Below, piece by piece: positions 10,754 to 24,967 of a stretch of 64,000 bases of DNA. The stretch comes from Sipunculus nudus (Eukaryota > Annelida > Sipuncula > Golfingiida > Sipunculidae). The stretch's first letter is position 1. Each line of letters starts with the position of its first letter. The translations under genes were made by a program, and so were the position numbers. The notes under the pieces were generated by a model. That model did not search any database, had not been told where the DNA came from, and saw only the letters and a list, made by a program, of their open reading frames with translations. The stretch is from assembly GCA_026874595.1 (NCBI GenBank), contig CM049313.1, positions 65,600,159 to 65,664,158 of the forward strand. Reading direction: 5' to 3'.

Positions 10754-11290
10754 TAAAATTATTGTCCTCTATAAGGATGCTGCTTGACTACGCTTTCCTC
10801 GACAACATCGACGTCATGGCACAATATGTTAGATCGCATTGGAATGTCACTAAACAAATGTTCATAATTCCGCAACAGGTTCTTGAGGTCTTGTTATTGT
10901 TATGCGGTAAAGTTTGACAGTTTTGCATCCAGGTTATTAAGCACGTCTGAGTTTTTTAGTGGTACTGTTCCACACTGAATGTCTACATCACACTTGCAAT
11001 CAGTATCTACTTTAACTAGGTCAGGGTCAGGTTTTACACAATTAACAGCAGTAAAATTATGAACAACATCTGATGTGCTATTTGTGTCATAATATGGTTT
11101 CAACATGTTAACAGGGCACAGTTGTTTCTTTTTGCGCCTATCGGGTGTCAACAATATGTAATTTAAATCACTGATTTTCTTGTCAACAATGTGAGGACCA
11201 AAATACCTAGCTTGCTGTGGTCTGCCAGGGATGGGAAGTACGGCAAAGACCTTTTCACTAGGCTCAAACGTCCCACTCCTAGTGTGCTGC
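10754..11290 (-). pseudogene. pol: Gypsy integrase C-terminus and INT-RT linker (copy 1)
   Basis: The minus-strand frame 11154-10900 reads LTPDRRKKKQLCPVNMLKPY, the C-terminal tail of a Gypsy integrase. Upstream, out to 11290, more of the C-terminal domain is recognisable (a YFGPHIVDKK block). The linker then leads to RT, so integrase precedes RT on this element. The integrase core and protease are deleted: the frame jumps from this tail to gag. The linker lacks the roughly 25-codon HPYRLNPEEQK-type stretch present at 36240-36310. Confidence 0.75.
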
Positions 11291-12112
11291 TACGCAAGCT
11301 ACGGATTCTTCTTTAGCTAGATTCAGACGGCACGTTGGCCTCCGTAGAATCAAACTCTTTCTTAAAGTCAATAAAGGAGTTGTACCCCTTATTTACATGA
11401 AAAGAGCCTGGCTCATGTACTATGCTATGCATAGTACAAGAAGGTTTATCCTTTGGTTTATTTGCAAGTTTCCAGTAGTCAGATTTCAGATGACATTCCT
11501 TTTTGCATTAATCACAGATTTTCTTTGAAAAATGACTGGCCTTGGTTGGATTCAGACAGAGTGGACGTGGACTGAGATGTAGCAATGGACTTAGCTGAAA
11601 TATCAGGACTACTAGTACTGGGTGACTACGCATTTAACTTTTTTTGACCAAATTGATTTACATTCTTGTTTGTGAATAACTGGTTTGATTTGCTAGTAAA
11701 GGATATTTTGTGTGTTAATGAAAAATCATCAGCTAATTGAGTAGCATTGTCAAGTGTTTCAGGACTTTTCTCATTAAGAACAGTTTTAACTTAGGCGTTA
11801 ATGCAGCGGTCCAGTTCCTCAAGCAAAATCCAGTGGAGCAAATTGTCATAATCTTTCATTACATTTTTACAACTACACCAGCGATCAAACAACTGCTCTT
11901 TTGTCCTAGCAAACTCGACATAGGTCTGTTCTACTGAAAGCTCTGTATATATTTCTCTGGCCTTGCCAGTCAATACACTTTGTATTAGCTAGTCCAATTT
12001 CCCTTAGGCCATTGTAAATTTTCAGCTACCTTCTAAAATTGTAAGAAATATTTATCAACCTCTTTTTCTTGAAAAGGTGGGACAAATCTAATATGTTTAG
12101 TAATATCAAAAA
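11291..12112 (-). pseudogene. gag: Gypsy gag nucleocapsid and capsid remnants (copy 1)
   Basis: Near 11480-11525 the minus strand encodes a degenerate CCHC knuckle: C-x2-C-x4-H is kept, the last Cys is Tyr, and a stop lies inside. Frame 11973-11791 (starting LTGKAREIYTELS if the codon before its ATG is included, then YVEFARTKEQLFDRW) is capsid-like. Gag is cut at 12112 by the tandem-duplication junction; its N-terminus survives only beyond copy 3 at 24968-25440. Confidence 0.75.
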
Positions 12113-12337
12113 ACATATAAAATTACGAAAAGGAATAACTATCCGATTATAAAGTAAATATGTTAAAAGCCATTACAAGGAATATTTTAATTAAAACATC
12201 CACATATATGTCCATAGTATATCTTCCTCTCCAGTTAACAAAGGAGTGTTGGAAACTAGTTAAAGAAGTTACAAACAACAAATGCACACGATCCCTGTAC
12301 CCACTACATAAGTTTTCTTTTACCTTTGTAAACTACG

Positions 12338-12405
<68 letters not shown>

Positions 12406-15312
12406 TTATTTATCTGCATTCGTGAATTTGTTTCTTACCTTTGTTGTTTTTGCACCGGTACGGAAACAATACGATGAGGGGCCTATGACATGACAGTATT
12501 TATATGCAAAGTGGTTTAAATTTGATCTCTAAATTATGTACATATAATATTCCCATCGGAAAGTTCAATTCTAATAGATGTACTCGGTCTCAAAATACCT
12601 TAACGAGGCGTGTGTGCGAATGTGTGTTATATATAATGTATTTTAATTGCGAATGAGAAATATCAAATTTAACGTATTCCTTAGCACTTTTGAACCAGAA
12701 GCGGTACATAACGACCTGTAAAATGGGAAACAAGCATCCAGACACGTGTTTTTGCATATTACGACACGGCATAATAGAGGGGAATACATTGGTATCGTTA
12801 ATGGAATGAATATATCAAGGCCATGCACGGTTTAATTAAAACAGTATAGTCTCGCCATTCGCTACGCTTCGACCTTTTGAAATTAATTCGGCTAAGTCAA
12901 AATAAAAGCTTTTTTTTGACCTAGCCGAACTGTTTACAAGGGGCATAGCGTGGTGTCAATTAACCATATCTTCACCTTAAAAAGTCATTCTTTGATCCTC
13001 AAAGTGTTTAAATCACGAGGCATGAAGGGATATGTTTCCATGGACGCGAATCTGCGTGAAAAATCGCTCATATGATTTCGTAACTGTGGTGTTTCCATAT
13101 GTCCGTCTACGTATACACTTGCAAATCGACACGGCAATTTTCACGCATAGGGTCTGCGTGAACTACGGGTTCCAGGGTAAAATGACGTCACTTCACAATC
13201 TTTTGTGGAAGTCCTGCTCGGTACTGTACAATTCTGCCAGTTCATGCATACCCGCATATACGCGCGCATGGAAAGATCTATTTTCACGTATATACCTACA
13301 CACGCATATACGCGCAGATGGTAACACGCCTTTAGCCAATTATATTGGACTGATAGGGCCTACGTTAGTCATGAAGTCAGTTACACGGAAAACTGCGATA
13401 GCCACCACTCATTTTGCCACGATAACGCTGTACAGAGATAGTAAAGAAAGCCGGATGCTTTCACACATTCACGGATAGCAGTACGGATCATTACGGACTT
13501 TGATCCGTGGTGTTCCGGCAACCAGCACGGCAGTTTCGCGAGGAGCTTTCGTACGTTGACGGATAGCAACACGGATCATCCTGGAGCATCATTCCGGGAT
13601 CATCCTTGTTATCTCCTGCATCACGCGTTAATACCAGTGAGCATCAGGTGTGATCCTTTGTGCACCGGCATGGTGCCGGTCCAAATACGGAGCTCCCGGT
13701 GGCTACACGGAGACTCCCGGTGTAGTCTGTCCCTACACGGAAGTGCACGGTGTCTACCAGGACTGATACGGATCATTTTACATCCGTGTACTCCGGGAAG
13801 AAAAATTGCAGAGGTTAAATTTTTTCTCCAAACATGCCGGAGCACCAAGGATCACACCGAATGCCTGCCCGATGTTTACACGGTGATAAAAAGTTAACAC
13901 AGCTTAATTCATGGCGGCCGACGCCATTTCATATGCCTCGTCCGACATTGCTAACACTTCCATAACTTTATTTCCATAGACTCGTGTAATAAAATTATGT
14001 TTTTTTTATATTGCTTACCAATTACTGATATATATGGAACAAAATATCTAAAAATCAGACTGCAGGTACATGCAACATGTTAATAATATAAAACGGAAGT
14101 AATGATACTTTATAGTACACAAAGTAAGTATAATGTTCCAAAGAAATGGCAGCACTTTTGTGCACCTTTATAACGTAAGAAGTTTGGTCCAGTCGCAAGG
14201 AGCCAATTTTAAAGAAGTTCCACTGCAGGCAAATTTATTCAAATCAAATTCATTTACATCAGTTCTTTCACTCCAGATCACGCATTATCTCCCTCGGATG
14301 TCTACGGATCGCCACGGAAGCTTGTACGGCTGTCCAAAGGCGGGGAGAGTGGCAATATGGCAGCCCTACGGCGGGGGCGGTTGTACCAAGGGTATATACA
14401 GGGAGATGTCACTATATGATATGCATGGTTGGGGCTACGGTGACCCACGGATCGGGATTAAAACCGTTTAAAACTACCATAGCGACCTATGGATCGACGC
14501 AGACCAACCGGGATCGGTACGATTTGCCGTGGGACTCACCAAGGACCGCCAAGGATGCCCCCGATTTCCAGCACCGTTACTTATCGTAGCTTTACACCGT
14601 GAATGTATGACTTGGGCTTTTATACAGCGTTCTCGTATCAGAGAGTTTACCGAGAGGCAAAATCTTTCGTTTACGCAATATTTTCCCAACAAACAAGCAT
14701 CTTATTTAATAAACATACATAAATTAATATTATATATATTACATATATATATATATATACATATATATTTATATATATATATATATATATATATTACTAC
14801 AACATTAGCATTAAAAGACATGGCGATACATATGTCCATGGATATAAAAATAATATGCTAATAATATGTGTATTGTTTTACACAGGTAGAATCATCGAAA
14901 ATAACATAAGAAATTATGCGTAAAAGCTTGTCATAGAGAGGTATCGTTTCTCTTGGCGTTTTCAAATTGAAATAGGCTTTTACCTTCAGGATGGGCAACT
15001 TTCACAATACTCTTCGGATTGTATACCTCACCTGCTGTTATTATGGATACGTAACACTTCTTAGTAACCCTGGCAGATTAGATCATCCAGTAATCTTTTA
15101 AAGGCGCCTTTCTCTGTCCTCGTAAATGTCCTCTAAACAGCTGCCACACTTGCGCTATATTTTCTGAAGGGAAATGTTAAATGTTGTTAATTTCCATTAC
15201 GAATCCCGCATATTTCACATATATCATTAAATACACCTGTGCAACGTCACTTATACTTAATTATAAATCTAATTCAAAAACTTAATAATGTTCGTATCAA
15301 TTTTTTTCACAG

Positions 15313-15710
15313 ATCAGTATACATTCTGTTCCGCAGTTAATAAAACACAATACGCTCAAGATACTGATTATCGCTGGTGCAATACCAATCATTTTGCAGT
15401 TACAACACTACAAGACAATCTAGCTAGATTTCGATTTAGCATTAACAATACCAGAAAGGTTTATATAATAAGGATTTTTTTTTTTTAGGAGCATAGCTAA
15501 ATTCCTGAAGCTAATAAATATACCTTGAATATTTAAATAATCAGAAAAATACCCTGACATATCATCATGAGCGAGAGTAACTTTGCACTACTGATATGGT
15601 GTATATGTTTATATAACTATAGTGCTTTCTGTCTCTCTTCTCAGGCAGATCATCCAAAATTATTAAAGGGACATAATCAGGAGCCGTCCATTGTCACTGA
15701 AATAAATGAG
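15313..15710 (+). CDS. Two candidate host exons (copy 2), partial gene
   Basis: Same exon pair as at 8867-9262: exon a 15313-15458, exon b 15645-15710, with the same acceptors and phases. The donor of exon a is GTTTAT, weaker than the GTTTGT of the other copies. One codon differs in exon b (Pro for Gln in the GHNQE(Q/P)SIV stretch). Reading frames stay open. Confidence 0.42.
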
Positions 15711-15732
15711 GTAACTTCATTTGGCCACACAC

Positions 15733-15952
15733 TCAGGGTTCAACACGTGGGCCGGCCCTACTCGGCCAGGCAAAAAAGTGGTAGACTAGCATGACCGCTG
15801 TGATGACACGTAGGCCGCACCCGGCCAGCCAGAACATGGAACGCTGTAGCATAGTAACGCCCAGGACTTGAGCCAAACACGAATCAGAATAACAACAGCG
15901 CTCAGTAAAAGAGACATGTCAACAGCTCACAATAAAACAGACATCTGTAGCA
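15733..15952 (-). mobile_element. Truncated Gypsy LTR (copy 2)
   Basis: Copy 2 counterpart of 9285-9504, again ending TGTAGCA before the polypurine tract. Confidence 0.55.
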
Positions 15953-16087
15953 CTCTCCCTCCTGTTAGAAAAAAGAAAGTTTTCCCGGAAAACTTTCTTT
16001 TTTTTTGCGATCACAATCACTAAATCTTTACAATATCTCAAGAACATCTTATTTACAACATTACATAAACATCTTGTTTACAACATT

Positions 16088-17201
16088 TCATAAACATCTC
16101 GATAAGCAATCAGCAAGTAAATTGTCTTTCCCTGAAATGTGTCTGAATTCAAGGTTGTAATCCTGTAAAAACAAACTCCAACTCAACAATCTTTGATTTT
16201 TACAATTCAACTTGTTCATGAACGTGAGGGGATTGTGATCACTGAAAAAAATGATAGGCTTGACTGACCTCAAAATGTTGCAATGCCAAAATCAAAGCCA
16301 AACATTCTTTTTTAATAGTGGAGTAATGTTTCTGGTTTGCATTAAACTTTCTTGAAAAATAACAAATTGGATGATCTATGCCATGACTGCCTTCTTGTAA
16401 CAACACAGCACCAGCAGCAGGATCACTAGCATCCACAGCTAACTTAAAAGGTACAGAAAAGTCTGGAGCTACGAAAACTGGTGAACTTTGCAGAATTGCT
16501 TTCAAATTCTGAAATGCATTTTCACACTGAACATACCATACACATTTTAATTTCTTCTTTAACAAATTAGCCAAAGGTTCAGCTACAGCAGAAAAATAGG
16601 GATAAAACTTCCTGTAGTATATAACTATACAAAGAAAACCCATTATTTGTTTTTTATTTTCTGGTCTATGAAATGCAGAAATAGCACCTATTTTAGCATC
16701 AACAGGTTTTACTTGACCCTGCCCTACAATATTACCCATAAATGTTCCTTAAGCATGACTTAACTCAGATTTTACTGAGTTGATGGTCAGACGTGCTTCA
16801 CTGAGGTCGCGAAGAATTTGCAGATGTTTCTCCCAGGTTTCGCTGTACACAATAAGGTCATCAGTATATGCGTCGCAGCCCTGAATTTCCTTGTCCTGGA
16901 ACGTGGCTGGCGAGTTCTTTATGCCAAATGGCATAACTTTATACTGGTACTGTCCTTGCGGCGTCACAAATGCGGACACTTCTTTCGCTCGTTCTGTAAG
17001 CGGAACTTGCCAGAATCCTTTTAGCAAGTCAAACTTGGAGACATATCTGGAGCTACCGACTCTATCAATGCAATCATCGATCCTCGGAATCGGGAACGTG
17101 TCAGTCTTTGTGACAGAATTCATCTGTGCATATATGGTAACTTCCATCAGGTTTTGGCGCAAGAATACAAGGTGAACTCCAGTTACTGTTACTAGGTTCA
17201 A
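16088..17201 (-). pseudogene. pol: Gypsy RT-RNase H, decayed (copy 2)
   Basis: Counterpart of 9640-10753 with the same frameshifts and the same short deletion before the YTDD box. It differs from copy 1 by a few substitutions (PLTERAKEV instead of PLRERAKEV, VGSSRY instead of VGNSRY); copy 3 shares these. Confidence 0.9.
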
Positions 17202-18560
17202 TAAAATTATTGTCCTCTATAAGGATGCTGCTTGACTACGCTTTCCTCGACAACATCGACGTCATGGCACAATATGTTAGATCGCATTGGAATGTCACTA
17301 AACAAATGTTCATAATTCCGCAACAGGTTCTTGAGGTCTTGTTATTGTTATGCGGTAAAGTTTGACAGTTTTGCATCCAGGTTATTAAGCACGTCTGAGT
17401 TTTTAAGTGGTACTGTTCCACACTGAATGTCTACATCACACTTGCAATCAGTATCTACTTTAACTAGGTCAGGGTCAGGTTTTACACAATTAACAGCAGT
17501 AAAATTATGAACAACATCTGATGTGCTATTTGTGTCATAATATGGTTTCAACATGTTAACAGGGCACAGTTGTTTCTTTTTGCGCCTATCGGGTGTCAAC
17601 AATATGTAATTTAAATCACTGATTTTCTTGTCAACAATGTGAGGACCAAAATACCTAGCTTGCTGTGGTCTGCCAGGGATGGGAAGTACGGCAAAGACCT
17701 TTTCACTAGGCTCAAACGTCCCACTCCTAGTGTGCTGCTACGCAAGCTACGGATTCTTCTTTAGCTAGATTCAGACGGCACGTTGGCCTCCGTAGAATCA
17801 AACTCTTTCTTAAAGTCAATAAAGGAGTTGTACCCCTTATTTACATGAAAAGAGCCTGGCTCATGTACTATGCTATGCATAGTACAAGAAGGTTTATCCT
17901 TTGGTTTATTTGCAAGTTTCCAGTAGTCAGATTTCAGATGACATTCCTTTTTGCATTAATCACAGATTTTCTTTGAAAAATGACTGGCCTTGGTTGGATT
18001 CAGACAGAGTGGACGTGGACTGAGATGTAGCAATGGACTTAGCTGAAATATCAGGACTACTAGTACTGGGTGACTACACATTTAACTTTTTTTGACCAAA
18101 TTGATTTACATTCTTGTTTGTGAATAACTGGTTTGATTTGCTAGTAAAGGATATTTTGTGTGTTAATGAAAAATCATCAGCTAATTGAGTAGCATTGTCA
18201 AGTGTTTCAGGACTTTTCTCATTAAGAACAGTTTTAACTTAGGCGTTAATGCAGCGGTCCAGTTCCTCAAGCAAAATCCAGTGGAGCAAATTGTCATAAT
18301 CTTTCATTACATTTTTACAACTACACCAGCGATCAAACAACTGCTCTTTTGTCCTAGCAAACTCGACATAGGTCTGTTCTACTGAAAGCTCTGTATATAT
18401 TTCTCTGGCCTTGCCAGTCAATACACTTTGTATTAGCTAGTCCAATTTCCCTTAGGCCATTGTAAATTTTCAGCTACCTTCTAAAATTGTAAGAAATATT
18501 TATCAACCTCTTTTTCTTGAAAAGGTGGGACAAATCTAATATGTTTAGTAATATCAAAAA
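17202..18560 (-). pseudogene. Gypsy integrase tail and gag remnants (copy 2)
   Basis: Counterpart of 10754-12112: integrase C-terminal frame 17602-17348, degenerate CCHC knuckle near 17930-17975, capsid frame 18421-18239, cut by the junction at 18560. Confidence 0.75.
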
Positions 18561-18785
18561 ACATATAAAATTACGAAAAGGAATAACTATCCGATTATAA
18601 AGTAAATATGTTAAAAGCCATTACAAGGAATATTTTAATTAAAACATCCACATATATGTCCATAGTATATCTTCCTCTCCAGTTAACAAAGGAGTGTTGG
18701 AAACTAGTTAAAGAAGTTACAAACAACAAATGCACACGATCCCTGTACCCACTACATAAGTTTTCTTTTACCTTTGTAAACTACG

Positions 18786-18839
<54 letters not shown>

Positions 18840-21192
18840 CTGCATTCGTGAATTTGTTTCTTACCTTTGTTGTTTTTGCACCGGTACGGAAACAATACGA
18901 TGAGGGGCCTATGACATGACAGTATTTATATGCAAAGTGGTTTAAATTTGATCTCTAAATTATGTACATATAATATTCCCATCGGAAAGTTCAATTCTAA
19001 TAGATGTACTCGGTCTCAAAATACCTTAACGAGGCGTGTGTGCGAATGTGTGTTATATATAATGTATTTTAATTGCGAATGAGAAATATCAAATTTAACG
19101 TATTCCTTAGCACTTTTGAACCAGAAGCGGTACATAACGACCTGTAAAATGGGAAACAAGCATCCAGACACGTGTTTTTGCATATTACGACACGGCATAA
19201 TAGAGGGGAATACATTGGTATCGTTAATGGAATGAATATATCAAGGCCATGCACGGTTTAATTAAAACAGTATAGTCTCGCCATTCGCTACGCTTCGACC
19301 TTTTGAAATTAATTCGGCTAAGTCAAAATAAAAGCTTTTTTTTTGACCTAGCCGAACTGTTTACAAGGGGCATAGCGTGGTGTCAATTAACCATATCTTC
19401 ACCTTAAAAAGTCATTCTTTGATCCTCAAAGTGTTTAAATCACGAGGCATGAAGGGATATGTTTCCATGGACGCGAATCTGCGTGAAAAATCGCTCATAT
19501 GATTTCGTAACTGTGGTGTTTCCATATGTCCGTCTACGTATACACTTGCAAATCGACACGGCAATTTTCACGCATAGGGTCTGCGTGAACTACGGGTTCC
19601 AGGGTAAAATGACGTCACTTCACAATCTTTTGTGGAAGTCCTGCTCGGTACTGTACAATTATGCCAGTTCATGCATACCCGCATATACGCGCGCATGGAA
19701 AGATCTATTTTCACGTATATACATACACACGCATATACGCGCAGATGGTAACACGCCTTTAGCCAATTATATTGGACTGATAGGGCCTACGTTAGTCATG
19801 AAGTCAGTTACACGGAAAACTGCGATAGCCACCACTCATTTTGCCACGATAACGCTGTACAGAGATAGTAAAGAAAGCCGGATGCTTTCACACATTCACG
19901 GATAGCAGTACGGATCATTACGGACTTTGATCCGTGGTGTTCCGGCAACCAGCACGGCAGTTTCGCGAGGAGCTTTCGTACGTTGACGGATAGCAACACG
20001 GATCATCCTGGAGCATCATTCCGGGATCATCCTTGTTATCTCCTGCATCACGCGTTAATACCAGTGAGCATCAGGTGTGATCCTTTGTGCACCGGCATGG
20101 TGCCGGTCCAAATACGGAGCTCCCGGTGGCTACACGGAGACTCCCGGTGTAGTCTGTCCCTACACGGAAGTGCACGGTGTCTACCAGGACTGATACGGAT
20201 CATTTTACATCCGTGTACTCCGGGAAGAAAAATTGCAGAGGTTAAATTTTTTCTCCAAACATGCCGGAGCACCAAGGATCACACCGAATGCCTGCCCGAT
20301 GTTTACACGGTGATAAAAAGTTAACACAGCTGAATTCATGGCGGCCGACGCCATTTCATATGCCTCGTCCGACATTGCTAACACTTCCATAACTTTATTT
20401 CCATAGACTCGTGTAATAAAATTATGTTTTTTTTATATTGCTTACCAATTACTGATATATATGGAACAAAATATCTAAAAATCAGACTGCAGGTACATGC
20501 AACATGTTAATAATATAAAACGGAAGTAATGATACTTTATAGTACACAAAGTAAGTATAATGTTCCAAAGAAATGGCAGCACTTTTGTGCACCTTTATAA
20601 CGTAAGAAGTTTGGTCCAGTCGCAAGGAGCAAATTTTAAAGAAGTTCCACTGCAGGCAAATTTATTCAAATCAAATTCATTTACATCAGTTCTTTCACTC
20701 CAGATCACGCATTATCTCCCTCGGATGTCTACGGATCGCCACGGAAGCTTGTACGGCTGTCCAAAGGCGGGGAGAGTGGCAATATGGCAGCCCTACGGCG
20801 GGGGCGGTTGTACCAAGGGTATATACAGGGAGATGTCACTATATGATATGCATGGTTGGGGCTACGGTGACCCACGGATCGGGATTAAAACCGTTTAAAA
20901 CTACCATAGCGACCTATGGATCGACGCAGACCAACCGGGATCGGTACGATTTGCCGTGGGACTCACCAAGGACCGCCAAGGATGCCCCCGATTTCCAGCA
21001 CCGTTACTTATCGTAGCTTTACACCGTGAATGTATGACTTGGGCTTTAATACAGCGTTCTCGTATCAGAGAGTTTACCGAGAGGCAAAATCTTTCGTTTA
21101 CGCAATATTTTCCCAACAAACAAGCATCTTATTTAATAAACATACATAAATTAATATTATATATATTACATATATATATATATATACATATA

Positions 21193-21231
<39 letters not shown>

Positions 21232-21747
21232 CTACAACATTAGCATTAAAAGACATGGCGATACATATGTCCATGGATATAAAAATAATATGCTAATAAT
21301 ATGTGTATTGTTTTACACAGGTAGAATCATCGAAAATAACATAAGAAATTATGCGTAAAAGCTTGTCATAGAGAGGTATCGTTTCTCTTGGCGTTTTCAA
21401 ATTGAAATAGGCTTTTACCTTCAGGATGGGCAACTTTCACAATACTCTTCGGATTGTATACCTCACCTGCTGTTATTATGGATACGTAACACTTCTTAGT
21501 AACCCTGGCAGATTAGATCATCCAGTAATCTTTTAAAGGCGCCTTTCTCTGTCCTCGTAAATGTCCTCTAAACAGCTGCCACACTTGCGCTATATTTTCT
21601 GAAGGGAAATGTTAAATGTTGTTAATTTCCATTACGAATCCCGCATATTTCACATATATCATTAAATACACCTGTGCAACGTCACTTATACTTAATTATA
21701 AATCTAATTCAAAAACTTAATAATGTTCGTATCAATTTTTTTCACAG

Positions 21748-22143
21748 ATCAGTATACATTCTGTTCCGCAGTTAATAAAACACAATACGCTCAAGATACT
21801 GATTATCGCTGGTGCAATACCAATCATTTTGCAGTTACAACACTACAAGACAATCTAGCTAGATTTCGATTTAGCATTAACAATACCAGAAAGGTTTGTA
21901 TAATAAGGATTTTCTTTTTAGGAGCATAGCTAAATTCCTGAAGCTAATAAATATACCTTGAATATTTAAATAATCAGAAAAATACCCTGACATATCATCA
22001 TGAGCGAGAGTAACTTTGCACTACTGATATGGTGTATATGTTTATATAACTATAGTGCTTTCTGTCTCTCTTCTCAGGCAGATCATCCAAAATTATTAAA
22101 GGGACATAATCAGGAGCAGTCCATTGTCACTGAAATAAATGAG
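21748..22143 (+). CDS. Two candidate host exons (copy 3), partial gene
   Basis: Exon a 21748-21893 and exon b 22078-22143, identical in organisation to 8867-9262, with donor GTTTGT. Predicted residues equal those of copy 1. Confidence 0.42.
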
Positions 22144-22165
22144 GTAACTTCATTTGGCCACACAC

Positions 22166-22385
22166 TCAGGGTTCAACACGTGGGCCGGCCCTACTCGGCC
22201 AGGCAAAAAAGTGGTAGACTAGCATGACCGCTGTGATGACACGTAGGCCGCACCCGGCCAGCCAGAACATGGAACGCTGTAGCATAGTAACGCCCAGGAC
22301 TTGAGCCAAACACGAATCAGAATAACAACAGCGCTCAGTAAAAGAGACATGTCAACAGCTCACAATAAAACAGACATCTGTAGCA
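22166..22385 (-). mobile_element. Truncated Gypsy LTR (copy 3)
   Basis: Copy 3 counterpart of 9285-9504. Confidence 0.55.
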
Positions 22386-22520
22386 CTCTCCCTCCTGTTA
22401 GAAAAAAGAAAGTTTTCCCGGAAAACTTTCTTTTTTTTTGCGATCACAATCACTAAATCTTTACAATATCTCAAGAACATCTTATTTACAACATTACATA
22501 AACATCTTGTTTACAACATT

Positions 22521-23634
22521 TCATAAACATCTCGATAAGCAATCAGCAAGTAAATTGTCTTTCCCTGAAATGTGTCTGAATTCAAGGTTGTAATCCTGTA
22601 AAAACAAACTCCAACTCAACAATCTTTGATTTTTACAATTCAACTTGTTCATGAACGTGAGGGGATTGTGATCACTGAAAAAAATGATAGGCTTGACTGA
22701 CCTCAAAATGTTGCAATGCCAAAATCAAAGCCAAACATTCTTTTTTAATAGTGGAGTAATGTTTCTGGTTTGCATTAAACTTTCTTGAAAAATAACAAAT
22801 TGGATGATCTATGCCATGACTGCCTTCTTGTAACAACACAGCACCAGCAGCAGGATCACTAGCATCCACAGCTAACTTAAAAGGTACAGAAAAGTCTGGA
22901 GCTACGAAAACTGGTGAACTTTGCAGAATTGCTTTCAAATTCTGAAATGCATTTTCACACTGAACATACCATACACATTTTAATTTCTTCTTTAACAAAT
23001 TAGCCAAAGGTTCAGCTACAGCAGAAAAATAGGGATAAAACTTCCTGTAGTATATAACTATACAAAGAAAACCCATTATTTGTTTTTTATTTTCTGGTCT
23101 ATGAAATGCAGAAATAGCACCTATTTTAGCATCAACAGGTTTTACTTGACCCTGCCCTACAATATTACCCATAAATGTTCCTTAAGCATGACTTAACTCA
23201 GATTTTACTGAGTTGATGGTCAGACGTGCTTCACTGAGGTCGCGAAGAATTTGCAGATGTTTCTCCCAGGTTTCGCTGTACACAATAAGGTCATCAGTAT
23301 ATGCGTCGCAGCCCTGAATTTCCTTGTCCTGGAACGTGGCTGGCGAGTTCTTTATGCCAAATGGCATAACTTTATACTGGTACTGTCCTTGCGGCGTCAC
23401 AAATGCGGACACTTCTTTCGCTCGTTCTGTAAGCGGAACTTGCCAGAATCCTTTTAGCAAGTCAAACTTGGAGACATATCTGGAGCTACCGACTCTATCA
23501 ATGCAATCATCGATCCTCGGAATCGGGAACGTGTCAGTCTTTGTGACAGAATTCATCTGTGCATATATGGTAACTTCCATCAGGTTTTGGCGCAAGAATA
23601 CAAGGTGAACTCCAGTTACTGTTACTAGGTTCAA
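22521..23634 (-). pseudogene. pol: Gypsy RT-RNase H, decayed (copy 3)
   Basis: Same three broken frames as 9640-10753, with KFDLLKGFWQVPL, a YTDD box and FSDHNPLTF in order on the minus strand. Confidence 0.9.
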
Positions 23635-24967
23635 TAAAATTATTGTCCTCTATAAGGATGCTGCTTGACTACGCTTTCCTCGACAACATCGACGTCATGG
23701 CACAATATGTTAGATCGCATTGGAATGTCACTAAACAAATGTTCATAATTCCGCAACAGGTTCTTGAGGTCTTGTTATTGTTATGCGGTAAAGTTTGACA
23801 GTTTTGCATCCAGGTTATTAAGCACGTCTGAGTTTTTAAGTGGTACTGTTCCACACTGAATGTCTACATCACACTTGCAATCAGTATCTACTTTAACTAG
23901 GTCAGGGTCAGGTTTTACACAATTAACAGCAGTAAAATTATGAACAACATCTGATGTGCTATTTGTGTCATAATATGGTTTCAACATGTTAACAGGGCAC
24001 AGTTGTTTCTTTTTGCGCCTATCGGGTGTCAACAATATGTAATTTAAATCACTGATTTTCTTGTCAACAATGTGAGGACCAAAATACCTAGCTTGCTGTG
24101 GTCTGCCAGGGATGGGAAGTACGGCAAAGACCTTTTCACTAGGCTCAAACGTCCCACTCCTAGTGTGCTGCTACGCAAGCTACGGATTCTTCTTTAGCTA
24201 GATTCAGACGGCACGTTGGCCTCCGTAGAATCAAACTCTTTCTTAAAGTCAATAAAGGAGTTGTACCCCTTATTTACATGAAAAGAGCCTGGCTCATGTA
24301 CTATGCTATGCATAGTACAAGAAGGTTTATCCTTTGGTTTATTTGCAAGTTTCCAGTAGTCAGATTTCAGATGACATTCCTTTTTGCATTAATCACAGAT
24401 TTTCTTTGAAAAATGACTGGCCTTGGTTGGATTCAGACAGAGTGGACGTGGACTGAGATGTAGCAATGGACTTAGCTGAAATATCAGGACTACTAGTACT
24501 GGGTGACTACGCATTTAACTTTTTTTGACCAAATTGATTTACATTCTTGTTTGTGAATAACTGGTTTGATTTGCTAGTAAAGGATATTTTGTGTGTTAAT
24601 GAAAAATCATCAGCTAATTGAGTAGCATTGTCAAGTGTTTCAGGACTTTTCTCATTAAGAACAGTTTTAACTTAGGCGTTAATGCAGCGGTCCAGTTCCT
24701 CAAGCAAAATCCAGTGGAGCAAATTGTCATAATCTTTCATTACATTTTTACAACTACACCAGCGATCAAACAACTGCTCTTTTGTCCTAGCAAACTCGAC
24801 ATAGGTCTGTTCTACTGAAAGCTCTGTATATATTACTCTGGCCTTGCCAGTCAATACACTTTGTATTAGCTAGTCCAATTTCCCTTAGGCCATTGTAAAT
24901 TTTCAGCTACCTTCTAAAATTGTAAGAAATATTTATCAACCTCTTTTTCTTGAAAAGGTGGGACAAA
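23635..24967 (-). pseudogene. Gypsy integrase tail and gag capsid (copy 3)
   Basis: Integrase tail frame 24035-23781; capsid frame 24854-24672, with one change (KARVIY instead of KAREIY). Here gag continues upstream past the array edge into the N-terminal part, showing the original element that was duplicated. Confidence 0.75.

Larger units (their letters stand above)
5668..12112. repeat. 6.4-kb tandem unit, copy 1
   Basis: First of three direct, head-to-tail, near-identical units (6445, 6448 and about 6430 bp). It starts at ACATATAAAATTACG after the unique left flank and ends at GTAATATCAAA inside gag. Contents in order: AT-rich part with (TA)n (5899-5948); a CpG-containing segment (6560-8150); (TA)n (8288-8349); two candidate exons (8867-9012, 9197-9262); an LTR end; and decayed minus-strand pol and gag. 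Copy 1 carries private changes (for example near 6630, 7321, 9311 and 10603) not shared by copies 2 and 3, so it may be the oldest branch. Confidence 0.95.
12113..18560. repeat. 6.4-kb tandem unit, copy 2
   Basis: Direct repeat of copy 1 at about 99% identity by eye. The junction joins GTAATATCAAA of gag to ACATATAAAATTACG with an A-run microhomology. It has private changes (donor GTTTAT instead of GTTTGT after exon a, a longer T-run near 15477, ACACATTT near 18077) and different (TA)n lengths. These argue against a simple copy-paste assembly error. Confidence 0.95.
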
